Assembly (NCBI GenBank): GCA_007116205.1
Contig: SKIY01000060.1
Coordinates: 1-15,921, forward strand
Origin: Candidatus Izemoplasma sp.
GTDB lineage: Bacteria; Bacillota_I; Bacilli_A; Izemoplasmatales; Izemoplasmataceae
Direction of reading: 5' to 3'
DNA length: 15,921 nucleotides
This document shows, in pieces, positions 5,089-13,694 of this stretch; position 1 is the first letter of the stretch; every line of letters begins with the position of its first letter. The notes under the pieces are model-generated. The model was not told where the DNA came from. It did not search any database and saw only the letters and a program-made list of their open reading frames with translations. Position numbers and translations under genes: made by a program.

Positions 5089-8000
5089 GTGAATTACAAA
5101 GTTATTAAATATGGAAAAAAACGTGAACGAAGAAATTACTCGCGCGTTAAATCAAACATTGAACTACCGAACCTCATCAAAGTGCAAACCGATTCTTTTC
5201 AATGGTTCGTTGAAAATGGATTAGGTGAGCTTTTTAGAGATATTTCCCCAATAGAAAATTTTACTCAAGATTTGGAATTGTATTTTGAAAATTTTGAGTT
5301 CGGTGATTCAAAGTACACATTAAGTCGTACTAAAGAGAAGGACTTAACATATTCACGTCCGTTACGAGTTAATGTAAAACTGGTAAATAAAGTTACCGGT
5401 GAAATTAAAGAACAAAAAATATTTATGGGTGATTTCCCATTCATGACGCCAACTGGATCGTTTTTAATTAACGGATCAGAACGTGTTATCGTTTCGCAAA
5501 TTGTCCGTAGTGCAGGTGTTTTTTATTCAGAAGAAATTGATAAAAAAACATTGCGTCGTAAATATTTAGGACAAGTTATTCCGAATCGTGGTGCATGGTT
5601 GGAGTATGAAATCGGTGCTAAAGATACTTTGTTTGTTAAGCTCGATCGTTCTAAAAAAATCCCATTAACTACATTACTTAGTGCCTTAGGCTTGTCAGAC
5701 AAGCAACAGATGAAGGCGCTTTTTAAGGAACATCCACTATTTGACAGCACGCTTGAGAAAGATTTAACATCAAGTTCTGCCGAAGCGATATTAGAAGTTT
5801 ACTCAAAACTACGTCAAGGTGAAACAGCGACTATTGAAGGTGCAATGTCATTTTTCACAAGTCGTCTATTTGACTCGAAACGCTATGAATTAGCTGAAGT
5901 TGGACGTTATAAAATTAATAAAAAAATGAATATTTTAAATCATTTACGCGGTAAAGAACTGGCATATGACCTCGTCAATAATGAGACAGGAGAAGTTCTT
6001 GTGCCTGCGGGGGAACGGTTAGCTAAAAAACATTTAAAAATATTAGATGAGAATCGTGACCTGTTTACAAGAGAAATTCCTGGTGTGGTTGCTGATGGAC
6101 TTGAATATGATTTCCAAGATCAAAAAGATATTCTTGATGCCAATCCATTCCTTAACTATTTAACAGATGAAGAAAAATTCAAACAAATAAAATCTCAAAA
6201 ATATCTAACTGTACAAGCATACACAAAAGCATACTTGAAAGACCAAGGATTAACGAAAAAGCAGTATGTTGAAGAACATGGCAATAAAGCTTATGAAGAT
6301 ATGGTTGCTCAAATTACTGAAACTTTTGATAAAGAAGCGTTGTATTTCGATTTAACAAAAGTAGAAGTTCTTGATATTCTCCATCGTAACCGTGATGATG
6401 AGTTAAAAACAGTTCGTGTTATTGGAAACTATTCAAAAGAAGAACGCGAACACATTGTTGCTTCGGATATTTTTGCAAGTATCGGTTATTATCTAAACCT
6501 ATTTGAAGGCTACGGACGTTTAGACGATATCGACCATTTAGGAAACCGTCGTTTAAGATTAATCGGAGAACTGTTGAAAAACCAGTTCCGAATCGGGCTT
6601 TCGAAACTTGAGAAAAATGTTAAAGACCGCATGAGTACACAAAGCGGTGCTGATATAACACCACAAAATTTAATCAATATACGACCACTTACCTCTTCGT
6701 TAAAAGAGTTCTTTGGGTCGAGTCAGTTATCACAGTTTATGTCACAAACCAATCCGCTTGATGAGCTAACGCATAAACGCAGTATATCAGCGTTAGGACC
6801 TGGTGGATTAACACGAGATAGAGCTGGCTTTGAAGTTCGAGATGTTCACTACTCCCATTACGGGCGTATCTGTCCAATCGAGACACCAGAGGGTCAAAAT
6901 ATCGGCTTGATTAACCGTTTAGCTTCTTATGTTAGAGTTAATAAATACGGCTTTATGGAAACGCCTTACTTGAAAGTTATTGAGGGTGAAGGCGATGAGC
7001 GGTTTGTTACGGATGAGATGATTTTCTTAACCGCTGATGAAGAAGAAAATTATACTATTGGACAAGCGAATATTGATCTTGATGACGATAAACGTATTGT
7101 TAATGAAAATGTTGTAGCAAGATATATGGGTGAAACGAAGATGTTTGCACGTGAGACTGTCGAACTTATTGACGTTTCTCCAAAACAGATCGTTTCCATT
7201 TCTACAGCGTGTATTCCGTTCTTAGAGCATGATGATGCTAACCGTGCCCTTATGGGTGCAAATATGCAACGGCAAGCGATTCCATTGCTCCGCCCAGAAG
7301 CAGCATTTGTTGGGACAGGTATTGAATATAAAGCTGCACAAGATTCAGGGTCATGTTTAGTGGCTGATAATGATGGAACGGTTGAATATGTCGATTCAAG
7401 AAGAATCGTTGTTCGTCGCGAAGATGGTGAACGTGATGTTTATCATTTACGGAAATTCCAACGTAGTAACCAAGGTACAAATATGACTGAACGACCAATC
7501 GTTGTTTTAGATGAGTTTGTTAATCAAGGTGATATTATCACTGATGGTCCATCGATGGATGAAGGCGAACTTGCGTTAGGTCGTAATGTTACAGTTGCCT
7601 TTATGACATGGAATGGATATAACTATGAAGATGCTATTATTTTAAGTGAACGGCTAGTTAAAGAAGATGTTTATACATCAATTCATATTGAGAAATATGA
7701 AGCAGAGGCTCGTGAAACAAAACTTGGTAAAGAAGAAATTACACGTGAAATACCAAATGTCGGTGAAGACGGAAGAAAATATCTTGATGATCGGGGTATT
7801 ATTATTCCGGGTGCAGAGGTTGAAGAAGGCGACATTTTGGTTGGTAAAATCACACCAAAAGGACAAACAGATCCAACACCAGAAGATAAACTTTTACTAG
7901 CGATTTTCGGGGAAAAATCACGCGAAGTACGAGATACATCGTTACGTGTGCCTCATGGTGGTGGCGGTATTGTTCAAAGTGTTAAATATTTCTCAAGAGA

Positions 8001-8841
8001 AAACGATGATGAATTACCACCAGGTGCACGTGAAGTTGTGCAAGTGTTTATTGTTCAAAAACGTAAAATCTCTGAGGGCGATAAAATGGCAGGACGCCAT
8101 GGAAACAAAGGGGTTATTTCAAAAATCCTTCCAGAAGAAGATATGCCATATTTACCAGATGGAACGCCAATTGATATCATGTTAAACCCACTAGGGGTAC
8201 CATCGCGGATGAATATTGGACAGGTTTTGGAAATCCATTTAGGTATGGCCGCGAAAAAACTTGGTGTACATATTGCTACACCGGTATTTGATGGGGTTAG
8301 CAACGACGATCTCGTCGCGATCATGAAAGAAGCAAACATGCAAATGAATGGTAAGACTAAGCTTTACTCTGGGCGTTCTGGAGAAGCATATGACAATGAT
8401 GTTTCTGTTGGTGTTATGCATATGATTAAACTTGACCATATGGTTGATGATAAGTTACATGCACGTAGTGTAGGACCATATACACTGGTCACACAACAAC
8501 CAATGGGTGGTAAAGCACAAAATGGTGGACAACGTTTTGGAGAGATGGAAGTATGGGCATTAGAAGCTTATGGTGCAGCGTACTGCTTACAAGAAATGTT
8601 AACCGTGAAAAGCGATGACATCATTGGACGTAACAAAGTATTTAGAGCTATTGTTGATGGTAAGAGTATTCCGGGACCAAGTCTTCCTGAGTCGTTCCGT
8701 GTCTTAACTCGTGAATTGCAATCGCTTGGTATTTATGTCGAGCTCATTAATCGTGACTCGAAACAAAACGAAGCAAATAAAAGTCTTGTAGAAGATTCTG
8801 ACGTGGAAGATTATATCGACAAATTTGGCTTTAATTCCTAA
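5089..8841 (+). CDS. rpoB: DNA-directed RNA polymerase subunit beta
   Basis: A 1250-residue beta subunit, longer than Bacillus RpoB (about 1190). In order: protrusion and lobe (from about 1), an extra segment at roughly 345-425 with no Bacillus counterpart, the rifampicin-region fork (GSSQLSQFMSQTNPLDELTH, H at 562), the long conserved core with NRALMGANMQRQA and GFMTWNGYNYEDA-like block (here AFMTWNGYNYEDA), REVRDTSLRVPHGGGG, and QKRKISEGDKMAGRHGNKG at 990-1008 holding the conserved active-site lysines. The C-terminal clamp block (MGGKAQNGGQRFGEMEVWALE) is intact. GTG at 5089 is the start: GGGGTG at 5076-5081 is seven bases away and the protein begins MNYKVIKYGKKRERR. Oddities: Ser at 552 and 565, where E. 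coli has Asp516 and Arg529, and no long acidic tail like that of Bacillus. Cotranscribed with rpoC, 16 bases downstream. Confidence 0.99.
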   Translation: MNYKVIKYGKKRERRNYSRVKSNIELPNLIKVQTDSFQWFVENGLGELFRDISPIENFTQDLELYFENFEFGDSKYTLSRTKEKDLTYSRPLRVNVKLVNKVTGEIKEQKIFMGDFPFMTPTGSFLINGSERVIVSQIVRSAGVFYSEEIDKKTLRRKYLGQVIPNRGAWLEYEIGAKDTLFVKLDRSKKIPLTTLLSALGLSDKQQMKALFKEHPLFDSTLEKDLTSSSAEAILEVYSKLRQGETATIEGAMSFFTSRLFDSKRYELAEVGRYKINKKMNILNHLRGKELAYDLVNNETGEVLVPAGERLAKKHLKILDENRDLFTREIPGVVADGLEYDFQDQKDILDANPFLNYLTDEEKFKQIKSQKYLTVQAYTKAYLKDQGLTKKQYVEEHGNKAYEDMVAQITETFDKEALYFDLTKVEVLDILHRNRDDELKTVRVIGNYSKEEREHIVASDIFASIGYYLNLFEGYGRLDDIDHLGNRRLRLIGELLKNQFRIGLSKLEKNVKDRMSTQSGADITPQNLINIRPLTSSLKEFFGSSQLSQFMSQTNPLDELTHKRSISALGPGGLTRDRAGFEVRDVHYSHYGRICPIETPEGQNIGLINRLASYVRVNKYGFMETPYLKVIEGEGDERFVTDEMIFLTADEEENYTIGQANIDLDDDKRIVNENVVARYMGETKMFARETVELIDVSPKQIVSISTACIPFLEHDDANRALMGANMQRQAIPLLRPEAAFVGTGIEYKAAQDSGSCLVADNDGTVEYVDSRRIVVRREDGERDVYHLRKFQRSNQGTNMTERPIVVLDEFVNQGDIITDGPSMDEGELALGRNVTVAFMTWNGYNYEDAIILSERLVKEDVYTSIHIEKYEAEARETKLGKEEITREIPNVGEDGRKYLDDRGIIIPGAEVEEGDILVGKITPKGQTDPTPEDKLLLAIFGEKSREVRDTSLRVPHGGGGIVQSVKYFSRENDDELPPGAREVVQVFIVQKRKISEGDKMAGRHGNKGVISKILPEEDMPYLPDGTPIDIMLNPLGVPSRMNIGQVLEIHLGMAAKKLGVHIATPVFDGVSNDDLVAIMKEANMQMNGKTKLYSGRSGEAYDNDVSVGVMHMIKLDHMVDDKLHARSVGPYTLVTQQPMGGKAQNGGQRFGEMEVWALEAYGAAYCLQEMLTVKSDDIIGRNKVFRAIVDGKSIPGPSLPESFRVLTRELQSLGIYVELINRDSKQNEANKSLVEDSDVEDYIDKFGFNS

Positions 8842-8857
8842 AAGGTAAGGTGATATT

Positions 8858-11800
8858 ATGAGTAAGAAATTTTCCCATTATAAAATCCGTTTAGCATCAC
8901 CTGAAGAAATTTTATCTTGGTCATACGGAGAAGTAGAGAAACATGAGACCATTAATTATAGAACATTAAAACCTGAGCGCAAAGGGTTGTTTTGTGAAGA
9001 AATTTTCGGCCCAACTAAAGATTTCCAATGCGCTTGTAATAACAAATCAAAACGTAGTTCTCAAAGCGGAAAAAAATGTCCGATTTGTGGTGTTGAGATT
9101 ACTGAAAGCAAAGTGCGTAGAGAACGCATGGGACACATTAAACTCGCGGCACCAATTGTACATACATGGTATTTACGCAATACGCCATCACGCATTGCAA
9201 CACTGCTGGCTATTAAGCCGAAAGATTTGGAAGAAGTTGTTTATTTAGCGTCATACATCGTTATCGATAAAGGCGATACAGATTTAACATACAAACAAAT
9301 TCTTTCAGAAGCCACATACACTGAAAAGTATATGGAGTATGGCAATCGTTTCAAAGCGTTGACAGGTGCAGAAGCAGTTAAAGTATTACTGCAACAAATT
9401 GATTTAGAAGAAGGGGTATATAAGTTACGTAAAGAATTACCTCAAGCCTCTAAACAAAAACGCGAAAAAATTATTAAACGGCTAGAAGTCTTAGAAGCGT
9501 TTAAAAATTCAGATAATAAGCCAGAGTGGATGGTTATGGATGTTTTACCAGTTATACCACCAGAACTTCGTCCCATGGTACAACTTGATGGTGGACGCTT
9601 TGCGACAACAGACTTAAACGACTTATACCGAAGAATTTTAAACCGTAATAACCGTTTAAAAAGACAAATTGAACAAAAAGCACCACATTTAATTACAAAA
9701 AATGAGCGTCGTATGCTTCAAGAAGCAGTTGATGCACTTATTGATAACTCTAAACGTGGTCGTAAAATGGTTGTGGAGAAAAATCGTCCGCTTAAATCTT
9801 TATCAGATATGTTGCGTGGTAAGCAAGGCCGTTTCCGTCAAAACTTACTCGGTAAACGTGTAGATTATTCTGGTCGAAGTGTTATCGTTGTTGGTCCAGA
9901 CCTTGAAATGTATCAGTGTGGATTACCAAAAGAAATGGCAATTTCACTTTTCAAACCATTTGTTATTCGAGAACTCATCGAGCGTGATATCGCAACCAAT
10001 ATCAAAAGTGCTAAAGGTATGATTGAACGTTTAGATTCACGCGTTTGGCCGGTTTTAGAAGATGTTATTAAAGAACATCCAGTACTATTAAACCGCGCAC
10101 CAACATTGCATCGCCTAGGTATTCAAGCATTTGAACCAAAACTCGTTGAGGGTAAAGCGATTCGCTTACACCCACTAGTTACAACCGCATTTAATGCGGA
10201 CTTTGATGGCGATCAAATGGCAGTACATGTTCCATTATCAGAAGAAGCACAAGCTGAAGCAAGAGTATTAATGCTGGCTTCTAATAATATCTTAAACCCT
10301 AAAGACGGGAAACCGGTCGTTACCCCATCACAAGATATGGTTTTAGGGAACTATTATTTAACCCTTGAACGCGCTGGAGCCAAAGGCGAAGGGCGTGTTT
10401 TCGGAGATATTAATGAAGTTATGTTAGCCTTTGAAAACCAGAATATTACTTTGCATACACGGATTGGACTTCGTGGTGATGCACTTGGTAATGCGCCTTT
10501 AACAAAAGCGCAAAAAGAAGGGTACTTAGTGACTACTTACGGTAAACTTATTTTTAACGAGATTCTACCGAAGAGCTTCCCATATTTGAATGAACCAACA
10601 GAAGAAAATCTCCGCGAAAACACCCCGGATAAATACTTTATAATGCGTGGAGGAAACATACCTGAAAGCATTAAAAAGATGCCTACAGTGTTACCGTTTA
10701 AAAAGCGTTTCTTATCATTGATTATTTCACGTGTTTTTGTGGAATTTAAAATTAATGAAACCAGTAAAATGCTCGATAAGATGAAAAACCTAGGATTCCG
10801 TTATTCAACCTTTGCCGGGATTACGGTAAGTGCTTTTGACGTTACCCCATATAGTAAAAAGACTGAAGAACTTAAAAAAGGTGACGAAAAAGTAGAACAA
10901 ATCCAAGATTTATACGAAAGTGGTTTGTTGACGGATAATGAACGGTATGAACATGTATTAAAAATTTGGAAAAATATTAAAACAGTCATTGAAAAAGGAC
11001 TGCTAAACGAGCTTCCAAATGATAATCATATCTTCATGATGAGTGATTCTGGTGCACGTGGTAATGCTTCAAACTTCACACAGCTTGCCGGGATGCGAGG
11101 ATTGATGTCAAATCCATCAGGTAAGACGATAGAATTACCGATTAAAGCTGCCTTCCGAGAAGGGTTAACGATGTCAGAGTTCTTTATATCTACCCATGGT
11201 GCACGTAAAGGATCTACCGATACAGCACTTAAAACAGCGGATTCAGGGTACCTAACCCGTCGTCTTGTAGATGTAAGTCAAGACCTTGTTATTACAGAGG
11301 AAGATTGTCTCACAGATCGTGGAACGATTGTTCGCGATATTATTGACAATGACAATAAGATTATCGAAGGGCTTGCAGAACGGCTACTTGGTCGTTATAC
11401 ACAACAAACAGTGGTGCATCCTGAAACTGGCGAAATCATCGTCCAACAAGATACGTATATCACTGAAAGTCTCGCAAACGAAATCGTTGCTGCAGGCATT
11501 AAAGAAGTTAAACTGCGTTCTGTGTTAACGTGTAATGCTAACCGTGGCGTTTGTAAAAAATGTTACGGACAAAACTTAGCTACAGGTGAACAAGCTGAGG
11601 TTGGGGAAAGTGTCGGTATTATTGCGGCGCAATCAATCGGAGAACCAGGAACTCAGTTAACCATGCGTACCTTCCATACCGGAGGCGTTGCAGGGGCTGA
11701 TATTACCCAAGGGTTACCGCGTATCCAAGAGCTATTTGAAGCGCGTATGCCTAAAGGAAAAGCAATTATCAGTGAAATTGACGGTGTTGTTGAAGACATA

Positions 11801-12550
11801 GAACAAATCAACGAACGGTATAAAGTAACGATTGTTGGTAAAGATACACATGTCTATGAAACCAATAGTGGCGTTTCACTTCTCGTTAAAGAAAATGAAG
11901 AAGTTTATGCGGGACAGAGTTTAACCGAAGGATCAATCGATCCGAAACAACTGCTTAAAGCAACAGACGCTGAAACCGTACAACAATACATTATTAAAGA
12001 AGTGCAAAAAGTATATCGTGCACAAGGTGTTGACATTTCCGATAAACATATCGAAGTTATCGTGCATCAAATGATGCGTAAAATAAACATTGTTATCGAA
12101 GGTGACACAGAATTGTTGCCTGGTGCACAAGTTTCTATTAGAGAGTTTAAAGAAGCGAACGCAAAAGCCATTGCTGAGCGAAAACGCCCAGCGGTCGGTC
12201 GTCCAGTATTATTAGGGATTACGCGTGCATCATTGCGAAGCGAGTCATTCTTAAGTGCCGCGAGTTTCCAAGAAACAACCCGCGTTCTTACAGATGCCGC
12301 AATCCGAGGGAAAACAGATGATTTAATCGGACTAAAAGAAAATGTTATTATTGGTGGATTAATCCCAGCTGGAACAGGTATATTGAAACATACAAGTTTT
12401 GATTATGAGAAACCTGAACCAGAAGAAGATGAATCACATGAAGAATCACTTTACTTAGATGATGAGTTTGAAAACAACAAAAATAATGGTAGTGATGCTT
12501 TTGAAGATTTAATTGAAGAAACTGATGATGACGAAGAGTTTTATGAATAA
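8858..12550 (+). CDS. rpoC: DNA-directed RNA polymerase subunit beta'
   Basis: A 1230-residue beta' subunit. The N-terminal zinc ribbon uses C58, C60, C74 and C77. The catalytic Mg-binding motif NADFDGD is at 446-452 (Asp448, Asp450, Asp452). The bridge helix lies in the FFISTHGARKGSTDTALKTA block and the trigger loop in TMRTFHTGGVAGADITQGLP. A second zinc site uses C817, C892, C899 and C902. These confirm a complete catalytic subunit without the large trigger-loop insertion of Proteobacteria. The last 47 residues (1184-1230) form an acidic tail with 23 Asp or Glu, longer than the short end of Bacillus RpoC. The ATG at 8858 has AAGGTG at 8847-8852. A strong terminator follows directly. Confidence 0.99.
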   Translation: MSKKFSHYKIRLASPEEILSWSYGEVEKHETINYRTLKPERKGLFCEEIFGPTKDFQCACNNKSKRSSQSGKKCPICGVEITESKVRRERMGHIKLAAPIVHTWYLRNTPSRIATLLAIKPKDLEEVVYLASYIVIDKGDTDLTYKQILSEATYTEKYMEYGNRFKALTGAEAVKVLLQQIDLEEGVYKLRKELPQASKQKREKIIKRLEVLEAFKNSDNKPEWMVMDVLPVIPPELRPMVQLDGGRFATTDLNDLYRRILNRNNRLKRQIEQKAPHLITKNERRMLQEAVDALIDNSKRGRKMVVEKNRPLKSLSDMLRGKQGRFRQNLLGKRVDYSGRSVIVVGPDLEMYQCGLPKEMAISLFKPFVIRELIERDIATNIKSAKGMIERLDSRVWPVLEDVIKEHPVLLNRAPTLHRLGIQAFEPKLVEGKAIRLHPLVTTAFNADFDGDQMAVHVPLSEEAQAEARVLMLASNNILNPKDGKPVVTPSQDMVLGNYYLTLERAGAKGEGRVFGDINEVMLAFENQNITLHTRIGLRGDALGNAPLTKAQKEGYLVTTYGKLIFNEILPKSFPYLNEPTEENLRENTPDKYFIMRGGNIPESIKKMPTVLPFKKRFLSLIISRVFVEFKINETSKMLDKMKNLGFRYSTFAGITVSAFDVTPYSKKTEELKKGDEKVEQIQDLYESGLLTDNERYEHVLKIWKNIKTVIEKGLLNELPNDNHIFMMSDSGARGNASNFTQLAGMRGLMSNPSGKTIELPIKAAFREGLTMSEFFISTHGARKGSTDTALKTADSGYLTRRLVDVSQDLVITEEDCLTDRGTIVRDIIDNDNKIIEGLAERLLGRYTQQTVVHPETGEIIVQQDTYITESLANEIVAAGIKEVKLRSVLTCNANRGVCKKCYGQNLATGEQAEVGESVGIIAAQSIGEPGTQLTMRTFHTGGVAGADITQGLPRIQELFEARMPKGKAIISEIDGVVEDIEQINERYKVTIVGKDTHVYETNSGVSLLVKENEEVYAGQSLTEGSIDPKQLLKATDAETVQQYIIKEVQKVYRAQGVDISDKHIEVIVHQMMRKINIVIEGDTELLPGAQVSIREFKEANAKAIAERKRPAVGRPVLLGITRASLRSESFLSAASFQETTRVLTDAAIRGKTDDLIGLKENVIIGGLIPAGTGILKHTSFDYEKPEPEEDESHEESLYLDDEFENNKNNGSDAFEDLIEETDDDEEFYE

Positions 12551-12554
12551 ATTC

Positions 12555-12585
12555 TAAGCGGCACATTGTGCCGCTTACTTTTTTT
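12555..12585 (+). terminator. Strong Rho-independent terminator after rpoC
   Basis: TAAGCGGCAC (12555-12564) pairs perfectly with GTGCCGCTTA (12568-12577) around ATT, then C and seven T (12579-12585). It begins five bases after the rpoC stop and ends the rpoBC operon. Confidence 0.94.
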
Positions 12586-12606
12586 AAAAAACTTAAAACA
12601 TACCTA

Positions 12607-12635
12607 TTGACACACCAGGTACAGTGTTATATAAT
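12607..12635 (+). promoter_or_regulatory. Consensus sigma-A promoter of the str operon (rpsL-rpsG-fusA)
   Basis: Perfect TTGACA (12607-12612) and TATAAT (12630-12635) with 17 bases between, the same full-consensus design as the rplK promoter. Start predicted near 12642, giving a leader of about 107 bases before rpsL. Confidence 0.92.
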
Positions 12636-12655
12636 AACACGTGCGAAATAGAGAT

Positions 12656-12691
12656 AAAACATGAGGATTGTGACATCAAACCTCTGTTTTT
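12656..12691 (+). promoter_or_regulatory. Hairpin with T-run in the rpsL leader, possible switch
   Basis: AAAAC (12656-12660) pairs with GTTTT (12686-12690) and GAGG (12663-12666) with CCTC (12681-12684), separated by a small internal loop; the 3' arm is itself the T-run. CCTCT at 12681-12685 could instead pair with AGAGG at 12734-12738 in the rpsL Shine-Dalgarno region, so the two pairings compete. The stem is weak and the function is inferred. Confidence 0.4.
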
Positions 12692-12748
12692 ATGAGAAAC
12701 ACGGCACACATGGATGTGTTGTTACAAATCAAGAGAGGAGGAAACATT

Positions 12749-13162
12749 ATGCCAACTATTAATCAATTGGTTCGTAAAGGAAGACACTCAAAAACTAAAA
12801 AGACTAAATCACCACATCTTGGAATTGGTTTTAATACACTTAAAAAAGAATACACAGATACACCAAGTCCACAAAAACGTGGTGTTTGTACACGTGTTGC
12901 AACGATGACACCTAAGAAACCAAACTCGGCATTACGTAAATATGCTCGTGTTCGTTTAACGAACAATATTGAAGTTACTGCGTATATCCCTGGGATTGGA
13001 CACAAACTACAAGAACATAGCGTTGTATTAATCCGTGGTGGACGCGTTAAAGACCTTCCGGGTGTTCGTTACCATGTTGTGCGTGGAACAAGAGACACTT
13101 CAGGTGTTGAAAATCGTAAACAAGGGCGTTCAAAATACGGAACGAAAAAAGAAGAAAATTAA
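12749..13162 (+). CDS. rpsL: 30S ribosomal protein S12
   Basis: A 137-residue protein starting MPTINQLVRKGR, the universal S12 N-terminus. The decoding-centre motif TPKKPNSALRK is at 54-64, with the lysine matching E. coli streptomycin-site Lys at 56, and GGRVKDLPGVRYH around Lys101 is intact; both have the residues of streptomycin-sensitive proteins. S12 sits in the A site and monitors codon-anticodon geometry. The ATG at 12749 is chosen since GAGAGGAGG precedes it by a proper distance; an in-frame ATG at 12692 would add 19 residues foreign to the family. It is first in the operon, after a consensus promoter and a structured leader. Confidence 0.98.
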   Translation: MPTINQLVRKGRHSKTKKTKSPHLGIGFNTLKKEYTDTPSPQKRGVCTRVATMTPKKPNSALRKYARVRLTNNIEVTAYIPGIGHKLQEHSVVLIRGGRVKDLPGVRYHVVRGTRDTSGVENRKQGRSKYGTKKEEN

Positions 13163-13208
13163 TTACGACATAGACGGCTATTTATAATTTTGAAAGGAGG
13201 AGTCAATT

Positions 13209-13679
13209 ATGCCTCGTAAAGGACATATTGCTAAAAGAGATGTATTGCCAGATCCGCTTTACAACTCAAAACTTGTAACAAAACTAATTAACAACATCAT
13301 GAACGACGGTAAAAAAGGAACAGCGCAACGCATCTTATATAATGCGTTTATGCGTGTGGAAAAAATTACTAACAAACCGCCACTTGAAGTTTTTGAAGAA
13401 GCTTTAAACAACGTTATGCCGACTTTTGAAGTGCGTGCAAGACGAATTGGTGGACAAAACTATCAAGTCCCAACAGAAGTACGTGAAGAAAGACGTTACA
13501 CACTCGGACTCAGATGGATGGTGTTATACGCTCGTCTTAGAAATGAGAAAACAATGGAAGAACGTCTAGCAAAAGAAATCGTAGATGCAGCAAACGGCAT
13601 CGGAAACTCAGTTAAAAAACGTGAAGAAATGCATAGAATGGCAGATGCAAATAAAGCATTCGCTCATTATCGCTGGTAG
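13209..13679 (+). CDS. rpsG: 30S ribosomal protein S7
   Basis: A 156-residue protein of normal length beginning MPRKGHIAKRDVLPDPLYNS, with the conserved RRIGGQNYQVPTEV and the C-terminal stretch KKREEMHRMADANKAFAHYRW. S7 binds the 3' major domain of 16S rRNA, starts assembly of the 30S head and lines the E site. AAAGGAGG at 13194-13201 precedes the ATG. In E. coli S7 represses its operon through a site between rpsL and rpsG; the 46-base spacer here shows no clear structure of that kind. The fusA Shine-Dalgarno follows immediately after its stop. Confidence 0.98.
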   Translation: MPRKGHIAKRDVLPDPLYNSKLVTKLINNIMNDGKKGTAQRILYNAFMRVEKITNKPPLEVFEEALNNVMPTFEVRARRIGGQNYQVPTEVREERRYTLGLRWMVLYARLRNEKTMEERLAKEIVDAANGIGNSVKKREEMHRMADANKAFAHYRW

Positions 13680-13694
13680 AAAGGAGCGCTCATT

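Noticed and set aside
7667..8185. Plus-strand out-of-frame open reading frames inside rpoB.
   Set aside because: They lie wholly within a highly conserved coding region in another frame, with no initiation signal.
12692..12748. An N-terminal extension of S12 starting at ATG 12692.
   Set aside because: The added 19 residues are not S12-like; MPTINQLVRKG at 12749 is the universal start and has the ribosome-binding site.
13163..13208. An S7 autoregulatory site between rpsL and rpsG.
   Set aside because: The 46-base gap is AT-rich with no stable stem beyond the Shine-Dalgarno; it shows nothing like the E. coli S7 target.
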